A stretch of DNA of 64,000 nt, taken from assembly GCF_000208745.1 (NCBI RefSeq), contig NC_030851.1, forward strand, positions 37,836,187 to 37,900,186, read 5' to 3'. This stretch comes from Theobroma cacao (taxonomy: Eukaryota > Streptophyta > Magnoliopsida > Malvales > Malvaceae). Under the pieces are notes generated by a model. The model was not told the DNA's origin and ran no database searches. It was given only the letters and a program-made list of their open reading frames with translations. Below are positions 36,036 through 49,350 of the stretch, one piece after another; the first letter of the stretch is position 1, and each line of letters starts with the position of its first letter. The position numbers and the translations under genes were made by a program.

Positions 36036-36258
36036 GAGAGAGAGAGAGAGAGAGAAAGAAAAAGAGGTGTACAATTGTGGGAAAGCAGAGGTTTAGAGAG
36101 ATGGGGATGATGGAGCAAAGTCAGAGAAGTCAGAACCAAAAAAACAAAAAAGAAAGGAAGAAAGTAGATAATACACTAACCACTGTTTGTTGAATTTTGG
36201 GCTCTTCCAGTGTTTCAACAGCTACAAACATGAGTAGAGAGAGAGAGAGAGAGAGAGC
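36036..36258. repeat. Two GA microsatellites upstream of the zinc-finger gene
   Basis: (GA) tracts at 36036-36055 and about 36236-36257, directly visible. They lie in the inferred leader or promoter of the minus-strand zinc-finger gene, so its sense strand has CT tracts. Plant BBR/BPC proteins bind such tracts; that use here is inferred. Confidence 0.8.
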
Positions 36259-37639
36259 ACACAAAGAGACATGGAAAAGCAAAGGGTACTTACTGTAAGT
36301 CCCACAAAAAGATACTATAAAATGTTAGTGTCTCATTGCTCATTCTCTCTTTCTTTTTCTTTGCTTTCTTTCTATGTCCTACTTTAAAAAGTTGCTTGTG
36401 GCCAGATTCTTTTTTCCAATATTACCCAACGACATTTGTCAGATACACTCCCATGCTCACTTATGGAATTTGCATGGACATGAGCCTATCATCCCATTCT
36501 AGCCCATACATTTCCCCTTTATATTTTTCCTTTTTTTTTTCTCACTTTTACATATAAAAAACCTTATCAATATAATTTTTTTATTATCATCATCAAATTT
36601 ATACTTGATGCATTACCAATTTGTATACAATAACTTACCACATGATCAAAATGTAAATTTTGTTATAATACAATGAGATGTATACTAATTGTATATAAAA
36701 TTATATACAAACCATAGACACTCGAATTTTGAAGAAGTAAAATTTTAACTAAAATTGGCACAACCGCTTACGAGAAAATAATGAAACTAAAATTTGGAAA
36801 AGAGACATGGCAATCCAACCTTAATTGACTATCATGGTATCTTGAGCTTAAGATTTTACTAAAAAAATATATTCAATTAAATAATCAATCACATTTAGAT
36901 AAAAAAAATGATAACGATTCCATTGCATGTTAAGCAATCAGGTTTTCGGTATAAAATTTTTTTATTCCAATCATGAATAAACAAAAGTATAATTCATATG
37001 CTTTTTCGTCTCACAAATTTTATTTTATTATTTTATTCTCAAAACTTTGTATATAAAAATCATTGGTTAAAAATGATCATATGCATTGATATAAAGAATA
37101 TGAATTGAAAAGAGTGATGAAAAGAGGCAAGGAGATTGAGTTGTAAACAACATTATCCTTTGTGTTGTGGGACGGGCTTATCATTAGTCAGCTTCAATCT
37201 ACAAGGTAATGTAGCTATTGCTTGTTTTGATGTTTGCTATTCAGCAGTGGAGGGGACAAGGACCATATGCAGAGCAAAATGGCAAAGCAAATGGCCAATG
37301 TGCCCTTCCTTCTTTTTTTTTTCTTTTTTTGTACAAAATTTGTTTGAATAAATATTTAAAGGACAATATTCAATGAGTGGTATGGCAAATAGTGGCTTCT
37401 AATAGTCAGAATATTTTGTGGGACAGTTATTACTTCGATCACTTTCTTCGGAATAATTGCATTCATAAGTAATCATTTTCTTATAATATTATTTTTAATA
37501 CAAATATATATAAAGCATCTGCCTAATGTCTAATGTCACATATCACATATCAATAAAATATGAGATGGATCTTAAGTATATAAACGTGTGTTTTTTACCA
37601 TCTATTAGATATATCTTTTGAGTTCGAATAATGAACTTG

Positions 37640-37925
37640 TAATTTATAAACTTACTTAAGTTCTATTTTTAAAACTTAAGGCAACACGAGGTTGGACTTA
37701 AATTTTGACTTATGACAAATGATATCAGAACAAACTCAGATCTTCACTTATATAACGCTCGCATGAGAGATACAAGAGTCGAGATAAATCCAGACTAGTA
37801 TAAAAATCCATATCTTTTACTAGTAAACAGCCAATGCAATGAGGATCCATGATTTATAAGTTTACATAAACTCTATTTTCAGAGTTTAAAGCCGTACGAG
37901 GTTGGAGTTAAAGTTCAACTCATGA
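37640..37925. repeat. Direct repeat around a tRNA-primer-like site (TRIM-like remnant)
   Basis: A segment of about 75-80 bases at 37640-37715 recurs at 37852-37925, with shared text 'atttataa', 'ctctattttcag/aagtttaaag' and 'cacgaggttggacttaaa'-like sequence followed by 'gacttatgaca'. Directly after the first copy stands atgatatcagaac (from about 37720), resembling the initiator-Met-tRNA primer site. This suggests a very short LTR-type element or the relic of one. Ends and target duplications were not determined. Confidence 0.4.
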
Positions 37926-38227
37926 CACTTATCTTTAATTATAAAGCAAAAAAAATTAAACAAATTTTAATGATTTAAAAATATAATTATTCAAATAATA
38001 AAATAAGACACATACATATATTCTCGACGTGATTTAAGACACTACTATTATTCTTATTTATTTTTTTTCAAATATTGAACCATTTAATAGAACCCTTAGA
38101 ATTAAGTAATATTTCTATGTTAATTGAGAAAATTAATTAACTCAAGAGCATTCCCTAGACTCACAATTAAATTCGTCTTTTTCAAATCTGATGCAAAAAT
38201 AATATAGCACTTTTAAATTGTAACTTA

Positions 38228-38252
38228 TAATAATAATAATAATAATAATAAT
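38228..38252. repeat. (TAA)n microsatellite
   Basis: About eight TAA/ATA trinucleotides in a row, directly visible. A similar tract of about nine units lies at 41610-41637. Confidence 0.85.
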
Positions 38253-39727
38253 ATATTAAACATTAATTTCATATTAATATGTGTAATACTCCATCTCTTA
38301 TTGAATATGAATGTAATTATTAAAACTTATATCAACGTGTAACTCTATTATTACTAATAATTTGAATTTTAAATTTTAAAAATTATATAATTTAGATTCA
38401 AAAAATTGTGGAACTAATAGTAATTGGACCCAAATTGTTTGATGATCATTAAAGTTGTCAACTGAAGTGATCCCAATTCAATTAACCTCTCCCTCTTGTC
38501 CATGTACTTGCCCTTGTACTTGCAGTTAAAAAATAGTAAAGGACAAAAACTTTTATCATGTCAAATTATTTACTCTCTTTCATACTATTTGTTTTGTCTT
38601 TTTTTATTTTTTGAGAATATCTAGAAATGAAATCGTATTTTCATTTTTTAACTTCAATATTTTTATTAATTTTATATACAACACTTATTTTTCATAAATT
38701 TTTAATTTTACCTTTAGTCATTAAAAAAATTAATTAAATATCAACAAAAAAATCAATATTGTAATAAGATTTTAGTACTTAAAAGAGTCTTCACGACTAA
38801 TGCTGATTAGTATAAATTAACATATTCTTTTTAAGGTATATCATAAAAAAATTTTGAACTTAATATAAATCCATATCTTTTCTTCCATATAGTTATTTAA
38901 TTACAAATGATAGCTTTATAAGTTAATATTATTTAATATGTAATTTTCCATTAAATAAACCGACAAAATTGAAATATTATTTCTTCATACACAAATGAGG
39001 ACAACAAAAAACTGGGCCAAGAACCAAGATTGCCGAAACCAAACTTTTGATTACTGCGGCTGTACTTTAAAAGTCTTAACCGAAGGCATCCACAAATAGT
39101 TGAGCTGGGCTCAAGCTCACCTTAACTTCAACCATACCTCAATAGTTGTGCCCTCGAATACCAAAATTCATAAATTAATTAATAAAAATTTTGTTAAATT
39201 GTTCTTTTATAATTTTAAAAAAACGTCATTTTATTTTTTATTTTTTAATATATTTTTAATTTAAATTCTCAATAATCACACTTCAACACTTTTTCATAAA
39301 CATCAAATATTGTTATTTTTCTAATAATCACATTTTCCATACATAAGTTAAATAAAAACAAAAATTTGCTCTAACAAAAATATGATATTATTTTTTCTTT
39401 ATTTTTTTATTTTTACAAGTGATTATCCTAATAAGCAGACAGTGGTATTCTCAAACTTCGATCTATACAAATCCGTACAATTACTTTCGTTGTTCCAAAC
39501 AACTTTTGTTCATATAACAAATGAAAAGGATTAAAACCCGTACAAATTTAAACGTGTAAATGAATAAATATTCTTAAACATGTTGATTAAATTAAGATTT
39601 AATTTAAGATAGATGTTAAATTCTTTTACGTTTATACTCGATCTGATCGGATTATTATTTTTTTTTGGGTCATATTTAGTACGGTCGTAAAATTAAATAC
39701 AGGATCCGACAAGTTGCAGTGCGAAGT

Positions 39728-39737
39728 GACACGTGTC
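39728..39737. promoter_or_regulatory. Palindromic G-box
   Basis: GACACGTGTC, the same 10-base palindrome as at 1086-1095. There is no gene nearby, so a function is uncertain; a chance or transposon-borne site is possible. Confidence 0.25.
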
Positions 39738-40379
39738 TTCCATTAAGACATTAATTAAATGGTCCCCGTTTCTCAAATCTTAAAAATCGAAAACCAAAAT
39801 CACCTGACCCTTCCTGTCTAGGGAGGTTACATTGGAGACAAAGTTACAGCTTGCACCAAATCCAATCAAATCGATTCAAAGTGCACTCTTTTGTTCCTTT
39901 TTTTGTATTTATTATATTTTTTTTTTGTTGTATAAGAAACTAGTTGATTGAGTGTGAATTGAAATAGCCTACCAATTACTACACTTTGAAATCTTTAATT
40001 ATACCCACTTACTTTCTTACTTTCTTTATAATACAAACATGTGGGAAGTGAAAAGGTATGTTTTCCTTATACATGTGATTGGAATTATGTAAAAATGAGA
40101 TAATTTTCTTTTTTAATTATGATATTTTATCTATATTAGATATGAATATGTTTATTAAGATTTATTTAAAAGTTTAAATCAATCTCTGTAAGAAATTTGA
40201 GTTTAAATTTTTTAGAATTAAATTTTTTAGAGTTACGTAATTTAATTTTAAGAAATTATTAGGTTAATGATATTTATATTCGGATAATTATAATTGGTAT
40301 CAAAACACATGTCATGAATTTTCATATTACACTAGTGAAATCTTAAACTATGAAATATGCCTTTATGAAAACATCATAT

Positions 40380-41010
40380 TGAGTTGGTAAAATTGTAATA
40401 TTGCATTCTACGTTATATATGGGGTAGTTTTGGTATTTTACAATGCAATGTGATTACAGAAAAAATAACATTATAATGTTTAGTATACAAATAAAATAAT
40501 AATTAAAATATAATAAAGATAATATTAAAGCGTTTAGTTTATAAGCACTTTGTTGAGAATGTTGTGTTAATTTTTAAAATTATCCATATTTATTAAAATA
40601 TAAGTTTAATATACTTGTATTTTTTATTATTAATTTTTATATAATATCATCTCTTAAATATATTTTTAATATTATATATTTTATTTTTATTTTTATGATA
40701 ATATTATATATTTTGTTTTTATTTTTTAATATAATTTTTTATATTATATATTTTATTTTAATTATAATATCATAAAATATTTTTAACAAAATAATAAAGT
40801 TAAAAGTTAAATATATATTTAATAACATTGTAGAGTGTAATATAACGTGATTATATTGATTTTTGACTATAATCACATTACATCTCTTGACTGTAATATG
40901 ATTGCGTTACAATTTTACATTGCAGTGGTTTGTTGCAAAATAAACACTGCAATATAATTTAATTGGACACATTGCAGGGAATGTACTTTCACTTCTCTCA
41001 TACCAAACGT
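40380..41010. mobile_element. Possible MITE remnant
   Basis: The left side ('ttacaatgcaatgtgattacag', from about 40438) and the reverse complement of the right side ('cactgcaatgtaaaattgtaac', about 40905-40926) share 'gcaatgt' and 'attaca(g)' text, around a very AT-rich core. The right edge reads 'ataccaaacgttac'. Inverted ends are imperfect and no target duplication was fixed, so this is tentative. Confidence 0.25.
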
Positions 41011-44000
41011 TACTTAGATGTAATTATTATGACTTTTTTTTAAAAGAATTATTATTATTATTATATAAGAATTTAAATCAATAATTACTAATAACTTAAT
41101 CTTAAGTTTTTAAAGATCACATGATATAGGTCTATAATATTGCTGAAACAGTAATGCTTGGACTCAAATCAATGCATTAACTCATAAGTTCTCTAGAAAA
41201 TTTAAACGTAAAATCTTCTATTAAAAAATTTATTAAATTTTAATTACAAAATTATCTTGTTGAGAAGCTTAATTCCTTTGTAATGTTGAATGAATATGAA
41301 ATTGTTTATCAACTATTCAAAATAGCTAAAAATGTATTTTTGTATAAAACCAAGGGAGCGAACCACTATTCTAACAATCTACATGTGAGAGAGAATGAAG
41401 ACTAATGAAATTTTAACACGACTGAAATTAATATAAAAACACCAGATAAACATGGTTCAAACTCAGTTAATTAAAATTTGTTATAGAACATGTTGACAAC
41501 TCTAGTATTACAAGCTAGTAATTTCGATAGAACACCATAATTTCAGATCATCTGGTCTTGTTAGAGAAATCTCCCCACTCTATTAGAGGTCTGGAAAGCA
41601 ATATAACATACAATAATAATAATAATAATAATAATATATAAAAGTCTAAAATGCTGCTTAAATTTAAGGCAGAGATATAGTGCTCCATTTCCGCTGAAAA
41701 GCATCATTGTTGTGCATGATCAGTGGCTTATGTTTTTTTCCTTTATTTAAAGAAGTTACAGTGAATTATATTAATTAAACACATTTAATTTCAACAGTCT
41801 TGCAAGATTTGACTGTGAGGGAAGGGGAAGCAAAAAGTCATCCTTTGAATAATTGTAATCAGTGAGAAGGGTCACACAGTTGTCATCAAATCAGTCAATC
41901 AGCCAGAAAAATTAGTTAGTGCTGTGTTTGGACTGGGAGGAACAAGAAACAAAAGTGGGGAAAGTGGGGGACCCTTGTATTTTGTCTGCAGATCAATAAA
42001 ACAAAGGAAAATTGCTTACAAAAAACTGGGTGTGAAGGTTTTTGTCAATTTTCTTTACTGTACTTTCATTCCAAAATATCAGCAAACCACTTTTTCTCTA
42101 TCCTACCAGAAGTGAAAACTGTGGAACGCGCCGCTGGGACTTCCTTTCATATATTATCTGGTCTAATCACCATCTCCTCCACCCCAATTCATGTCTTGCT
42201 GCCCAAAAAAGGAGATGGTCCAGGCCCAGTTTCATCTGTGTTTTGTCCATTAAAAACAGAGGAGAAACAATACTATTTCAGCTTCCTTTCTTGATCAGTA
42301 CTACTCAAACAACATCTCTCCAATTATTTGGGACATTCAACAAACATGCCTTGGATTTTTCATTTTTATGTAAATCTTTCTCAAGGGTGTACTATATTTT
42401 CTTCAAACAAAATTATCTTTATTGTCTTGCTTATATATATCAGGTTAATTCCATTATTGACATCCTGAGAGTCCCCCACGAATTGAGCACAGCTAATGCT
42501 ATAATTTTGGTTTTTTTTTTTCTATAATGGGCTTCAACAAACAAACCAAATATGGGTCAGCATAGCCATTATCGCCCATGGGTCCAGTTGCATTGCTTGG
42601 CTTGGGTTCCTTAATTTGATATCTCCATGACTCTATCCCCTTAAGCAGTTAAGAACAAGTAGGCTAACATTGCATTACTTTACCCGAGTTGAATTTGCAT
42701 ATTCTTTGGGGTGTTTCCTTTTTATTTATTTATTTATAATTTTGTCTAGCAATTAGGTTTCTTTTGACCTCAACATAGATGATTCTTTTGATTTTCAAGA
42801 TTTGCCATACTTAGATCATGGTGTATATATTCTTAACCCTTGTAACCAAAAGTGTTCCTTAAAATCTCATTCCTCGTCTTTAATCTAAAATAATGTTATC
42901 CTTAATCAAATCAAGAGAAATGTCCTTAAAAAAGTCACACCGATCTCAAGCCACACGCCCCCAGGTATATATACCTTAACAACCCAAGGACCTGTTGCCA
43001 TTCTAATTCTGGGCGGCATATAAATTTAATTGCCCATTTCTTTCCATGGTGTCTTTAAATAAAATCAGGGAATTTGTTCTTGGTAGATTAAGATCTTGTG
43101 GGAGGAACATCTTCTTCTGTCTTGTCCTCCTCTCTTTCAACTGAGCAGAGCTCATCTGAACCTTACACGAAGTTTATTCTACTTAAGTACAATGCATGTG
43201 AATGATTTCATGTTGGCGATTCAAATTTGTTATCATTGCTTTTACCCTACTTCGTACCAATATTTTCGGGCTTGTCCGTGATTGCCCTCTCACCTTCAAC
43301 CAAGTAATCGTTTGGGAATTCTATGCGAGATGCATTTTCTTTTACAGGTCAAGCAACCCTATCCCTACATTTTTTTGACATGTACGTGAACTCAAAATTT
43401 TTATATAGAATGCAAACAAGTTATTCGAATTTGGTTTAATAAATATCTGACTCATTATTATATATCGGTTAATTTTAAACTCAAATAGATCAAGTAATCA
43501 AAAGTTAACCCTTAAACAAAAGTTTTCTTCAATTCCTCAAGAAAAATTTTGAAGCTCTTTTGATCAAATGCAAAAGAAAAACATTGAATAGATATTTATG
43601 AATCAAAGTATGTGCAATTATTACCAATAGGGAATCTTGATAAGTGGTAAAGGCTAAATAGAAGCTCTATGAGTCTTAACATCCATGATCAAGTTTTCAA
43701 CTTGCATTATAAATATTATATAAAAATATTGGGGGAAATATCCCAAATTAATTTAGACCAAGAAAGAATGCTTTTAGTTAAAGATAAAAGAATAAAGATG
43801 GCTCATAAAAACAAGGAAAAGTGCCTCTCAGGAGTCGGAAAAAAAAGTTTTATAGGTGCAACAATTAGACAGGAAATCTCTGTTCAAAAACTTGTCATTT
43901 TTGGGCTTGGACCCATTCCCTTTTGGCACAATGCTATTTATTCTATCTTGGCTACTTTCTTTTTGCACTATTTCCATTTCATCTTTCCATCAAAAACACT

Positions 44001-46088
44001 TGACCCACATAATTAATACTATCAACACAAGAATGATGTCTTTGATAATGATAAAAACTAAGGTAGTGAGAGAGAAAATCAGTAAAGCTCTCCTAAATAA
44101 AGAATGTATTCCACATTTCAATTTGCTGGCTCACTTGTATAATATATGTCCCACTAACATATTATATTTGAAGTTGCACAGGTTGAATCGATCATATGCA
44201 ATATTCAAAGTGGAGAAAGAAGAAGATGGTATCTCTTTTTTTTTAAAGCGATAATTTAATATTATATTTAGGGGCTCAAGTACCTGTTAATTGTGTTTTG
44301 ATGGTCAGATTAATGGTCTTCTACACAAAAAGGAAAAGGAGAATTTTCTTAAGGCAAAAAGGTAAAGGAAAAAAGATGAGAGTGTGCTTGGAGTCAAGGA
44401 GGGGTGCTTTTCAAGAAAGGGCCTACATTGTAGCCCTTGGAGAAATGATTGAAAATAATAATGATAATCAAGGAAAAATAAGATAGGGGATTCATTAGAA
44501 AATGGGCATCGTATCTTTGTTCTATTGGATTTCAGAGATTTGCAGGCTTTGTCAATAATAATGAGAAGCACCAAACACAATCAAATTGGATTTCTTCATC
44601 TTCTTCCTCTTTCTTATTTAACTTATACTTTTCTAAATGCAAATGAAAATGTTTCTCATTTCCAGCCAAAATAATTAAAGAATAATAGAGGTTTAATTTC
44701 GCATCAAATCCCAAAAGAAAGAAAGAATAGAAGATCTAAAAAGTAGTGATATGCAAGTGGATGAGGCTTAAAAATTTGTACTTTATGCTAAAAATGAAAA
44801 TGGAAAGCAGCCCATGGCATGAAAAACTGAGATAGGTATGTTTCCAACTCAAATATGCTTTGGCTTATATGTTGGAGAAGGTTGACCTTGACATCAAGCA
44901 TTGGATCATATATATATATATATATGTTAGATATGGTAGATACCAGAGATTACACCCAAGATTTGATTAAGATTGTTTTTGACATTTTCGAGATAGTTAA
45001 GACTTACACGTAAGAAAGCTTTGAACTATAACTCAAGGATTTTGAAAAGAAATACGTACCCTGCTATTTTGTGGGAATTGTGAGCCACGTTAATCACATG
45101 ACTTCACATTTCAAGGCAATTCCCAGACTGGGTCAGGGAGGGAGGGTTAATTTTATCGTCTAGTGTATTTGATTTAACTATAAATACATATTTTTAGTTA
45201 AAAAATTAAATTTTTGTTATATTATATGTGTGTACCTCCATGTACATAGATACAAACTAAGATGAATTCTCATTCTCTCACTGTCTGCCTCATCTCTCAA
45301 CATCACTGAGTGAGAAGAAAACCGAGGGAGCAACTGCGTAAGCTTTGTGGAAGTGGGGAATATATATGTGGGAGAGAGAAGATAATTTACCCTATTGCCG
45401 CGGGCTTTTAACGAAGCATGGGAGAAGGGGAAAACCCTTCTCTCATGAGAGAACATCACATGGCTCAATGAAAGCAATTCAAAGTTGGGACCACAGCAGA
45501 GAGGGCAGGCAGAGAGCATATATAGGCAGGCAGGGGCAGGCAGTGGCTTGCAAATGCAAATATAAATCATAAACCCAACTCCCCCAGCCAAGCCCAGACC
45601 TGAACCTATGACCCCAGGGAGTTTGTCGTAGGAAGCAAGCACCTACCCCATGTGAGGCGAGGGTCATGCCACAGAGCGGACATGATCATCATTTATTGAA
45701 CCTTTTTTATATACAAATATGTTTATGTTTACGGGAAAGCGATGGGTGTGGGGCTTCACTAGCAACCCACATGGCCGACACCCACATCCTCCCACACACT
45801 TTGAGTGGGCAGTAAAAATTTCAGCTACAAAAGAAAAAAGAGAAAAAAAGAAAAGAGATTTTGGGGGAGATTGAAAGAGAGGCCTGAGAAGCGATAACCC
45901 AAAGCTATAGTATGTCCTTTGAGTCCCTTCGCCTCCGGGTACAAAAAATGGTCCCCATGCAATCTCCCACTAATTCCATCAAAAGATATCCTTTTTTAAA
46001 GAAAACCAACTTCTATTTCCATCTCATTACAAAGCTATACCAACTCTCCCTTTGTCCTTTATTTCTTTTTTTTGGTTGTTGCTTTCCT

Positions 46089-46114
46089 TCCCTTTCCTTT
46101 CCTTTCCTTTCCTT
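46089..46114. repeat. (CCTTT)n short tandem repeat
   Basis: Five to six CCTTT-like units, directly visible, in gene-free sequence. Confidence 0.75.
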
Positions 46115-48127
46115 CTTAGTTCTAGCTACAACAGACATATTAAATCAAACCAACCAACATATCAAAAGCATGTAATGGGAATGTATTGGTCTTCCAAATC
46201 TTTGGAAACTCCTTCTTTCTAGCTCATTTTCTCTGGCAGTTTGACAATTTTCTTTTGACAGGAAAAGTGGAAAACCCATCTGTATTTTGTATTTTGTATC
46301 TCCAGCTAACATATGAGTTCCCTTACACTAATGATTCAGAATCATTCTTACCTGTCTTCAACTCTCTAATTTGCTAAATGATTAGCATCAAATGGCATTG
46401 AATTTGGCATGGACAATGTTCTTCTAGAATATGAGCTTTACTTAAATGCCTTGTTGGGGAAACACATTACACTTGAACATCACGGCAAATTCCTCCCTGT
46501 ACAAGTACCGAAGGCCCTCTGCTAATAATTACTTTAAGGTAAGAAGCAACACTCAATGACCATGATTGAAGAATTAATGAAAAAAAAAATGAAATTTCTA
46601 CAATTCTAATAGTACATTGTCTTGAAAAGATGAAATTAGTCAAAATTTTAGACTACAGGAAAGAGCTAAAGTGTTATTACATTTAAGTTAGGCGCTATAC
46701 TTTGCTTGACTAGACCTAAGTCAATCGTTATCCAAAGCAAGCAAGTGCATCCAAAGGTGGTTAAGTTTCATAACCATGCTTAATTAACATTGACCATGGA
46801 AAGCTTTACTTTTGGACTTTCAATCAAATTGGGAAAAAGTTTAAATCTTGGAAAACTTTACAAAGGCTTTTCTAGTTTTCCACATGTATTCTTTACTGCT
46901 ATATATTTGGAGCTGTAGCAAATGGGTAATGATGCAAGTCTTTGTGATTTCTTTTATTAGTTTGTTGCTAATATTGATTGGCTGGACATTGGCTTCTGGG
47001 TTTAGTTGCATCCTTATAACAATAGTTTTAGCACGAAAAGGCAAGGATTTATGGAGTTTCCTAATTTTAATAAAAGAGTGGGAGAGGGTAGGCAGTGAAA
47101 CTTTATGATGCAATAATTGCCTGAGCTTTGTTTATCTTTTTTGGCACCATGGACAATGTTGAGTGCTTTTCACAAATAAACCATGTATTCTCTTTCACCT
47201 GTATTTATACATGGAATATTTGTGAGGTCAAAAATACCCTTTTTACAGTTTACCTTCTTATTGATCATTAATTTCTCATCTCATGTAGACCAATGCCTAA
47301 TATTTTTCTATAATTTGATGTGGATTATCTACTACTATCAACTATGAATTTCATAATATTAACGGTATCAAAGTTGACTTTAGGGTAATAACGATGTGCT
47401 AGTCAAGACAACGAGCTATTGTTGGAATGAGAGAGGATGTAACGATCCAAAAGCGAAACTATAAATCACATACCATCTACGACTTCTAAAGTATTTTTTT
47501 GTAGGATAAAATCATAAGATCCAATAAAATCAAAACGGATAATAGCTTACAGGTTCAAATTATAAACGGTGACAAAAAAGATCAAAAGATGCCTCTAGTT
47601 TCTATGTTTTTCAATTTTGTTCAATTTAGTCTCTATACTCAAATTTAAAGTAAATTTAGTCCTTTGATTTTAAAAATTGGTTCAATTTATTTCCTCTCAC
47701 TAACGGTATTCAATTTTACCGTTAAAAGGATGATGTTAATGTTTACATAAATGTTAATGTGCNCCATGTTATAGGGATTAAATTGAACAAAAATATATAG
47801 TATAGAAACTAAATTGAACAAAATTGTGATGTTAAACAACTAAATTGAAAAAAATATTTGAAAAGTATAAATCTTTAAATAGATTATTGATATGCTTATC
47901 AATAAGTCAAATATTTAAGTGTAAAAGATTTATGGTGTTAAAAAATATATAAATATTTTCTTACTTGATTATTTGATTATAGAATATGTAAATTAATTTA
48001 TTTTTTTTACAAAAATTAAGTTTGAATTCTCTTTCTATAAAAAAAATTTGAAAAAATTTCATACCTAAAGTCAAATTTAAATGCATTATTTGCATTAAGT
48101 TAAAATAAATAATATAAAATGACTAAA

Positions 48128-48345
48128 TATATTTATTTAATTACAACTTTCATAATTTACAAATACACATTCTTTTAAAATTATTAAACTCTTACCCAAT
48201 TTACCTTTTATTTTAATTTACGCAAATTAGCAAACTATATTAATTTAGTTACAACTTTCACAATTTACAAATACAAATTCTTTTGCAATCATTCAACTCT
48301 TATCCAATTTAACTTTTTATTTAAATTTACTCAAAATTTCTTACA
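48128..48345. repeat. Tandem duplication of about 108 bases inside the foldback element
   Basis: The block from about 48128 ('ttaattacaactttcataatttac...') is repeated from about 48236 ('tttagttacaactttcacaatttac...') with scattered changes; both contain 'ttcttt', 'caactc/aaactcttacccaattta' and 'ttttatttaaattta'. It lies in the unpaired loop between the arms. Confidence 0.65.
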
Positions 48346-49198
48346 AAACGATTTTATTTAAATTCAAATACCACAATCAAATTTTGCTAAATTTAAATTA
48401 TTAATTTAAATCTACAAAAAATTTGTTAATAAAATAAAATTTTACAAATATTTACAGTTATATTTAACTTTATCAATCATAAATGCAATCTTTAATTTAA
48501 GAAATTTTAACTTAAAAAATATAACTTGAAATGTTAAATAAAATAAAAATATAAAAATAAATAAAAAATTAAAAAAGTGGAACTTAGATTCTATGGTTGT
48601 AATAAGAGGTTTGTTATGTTCAAATTAAGCAAGTCAAAACGAAGAATTATTTTTATAATCATTGCTAATTCCATATATCTGTTTTTTATTTTTTTGAAAA
48701 GAAAAAACTAAATCAACATATTTTGTTAATTTGACTTTAGCTCAAGTTAAAAACTAAGTTAAATAAATTTCAAATTTTTATACTGTTATAAATAGAAGAA
48801 AAAAGAATTTATTTAGTCATTTTATATTATGTTATGTTAACATAATATAAGTTATTTATCTAAATTTGATTTTAGGTATGAAATTCTTTTCAAAATTTTT
48901 TTATAGAATGAGTATTCAAAGTTAATTTTTGTAAAAATATAAATTAATTTATAATTTCTAGAATCAAATAATCAAATAATAAAAAAAATATATTTTTAAC
49001 ATCACAAATCTTTTACACTTAAATATTTGGTTTATCAATACGCATATCAATAATCTACTTAAAGATTTATATTTTTCAAAAATTTTTTCAATTTAATCCC
49101 TCAACATTTTAATTTTGTTTAATTTAGTCACTATAATATATATTTTTATTCAATTTAATCCCTATGACATGGTATAATTTTTTTAAAAATTTTTTGAC

Positions 49199-49350
49199 CT
49201 ACCATGTGGCATTGACATGTCAACATGTAAGTGCCACGTTAGGATTGTCATGTCATCGCATAGTGCCATGTGGCATTGTCATGTCGTCACTTGTGTCACG
49301 TGGCATGCCACACCATCATATCAAACGCATGTCATCAAAATGTGACACGT
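49199..49350. repeat. ACGTGGCA-rich short tandem repeats in the right arm
   Basis: Units of about 30-45 bases alternate tgccacgt or ccatgtggcatt with gtcatgtcatc or gtcgtcac. The matching place in the left arm is much shorter, so the cluster is an expansion on one side. It is clearly less AT-rich than the rest of the element. Confidence 0.6.

Larger units (their letters stand above)
36260..47540. other. 11-kb gene desert
   Basis: No open frame carries recognisable domain content. The largest frames (161 codons at 42042-42527, 132 at 43856-44254, 141 minus at 45217-45642) are low-complexity or aromatic-rich and lack family or splice support. Notable items are the direct repeat at 37640-37925, trinucleotide microsatellites at about 38228-38252 and 41610-41637, a G-box at 39728, a possible MITE at 40380-41010, a TA tract near 44910-44926 and a (CCTTT)n tract near 46089-46114. 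Confidence 0.45.

Noticed and set aside
42042..44254. Plus-strand frames of 161, 115 and 132 codons
   Set aside because: Phe/Ser/Tyr-rich translations typical of AT-rich non-coding DNA; no domain or splice support.
45217..45642. 141-codon minus-strand frame in a less AT-rich island; also considered as a microRNA precursor because of a small hairpin at 45421-45444
   Set aside because: The translation has no recognisable features, the hairpin stem is only about ten pairs, and no known plant microRNA sequence was recognised.
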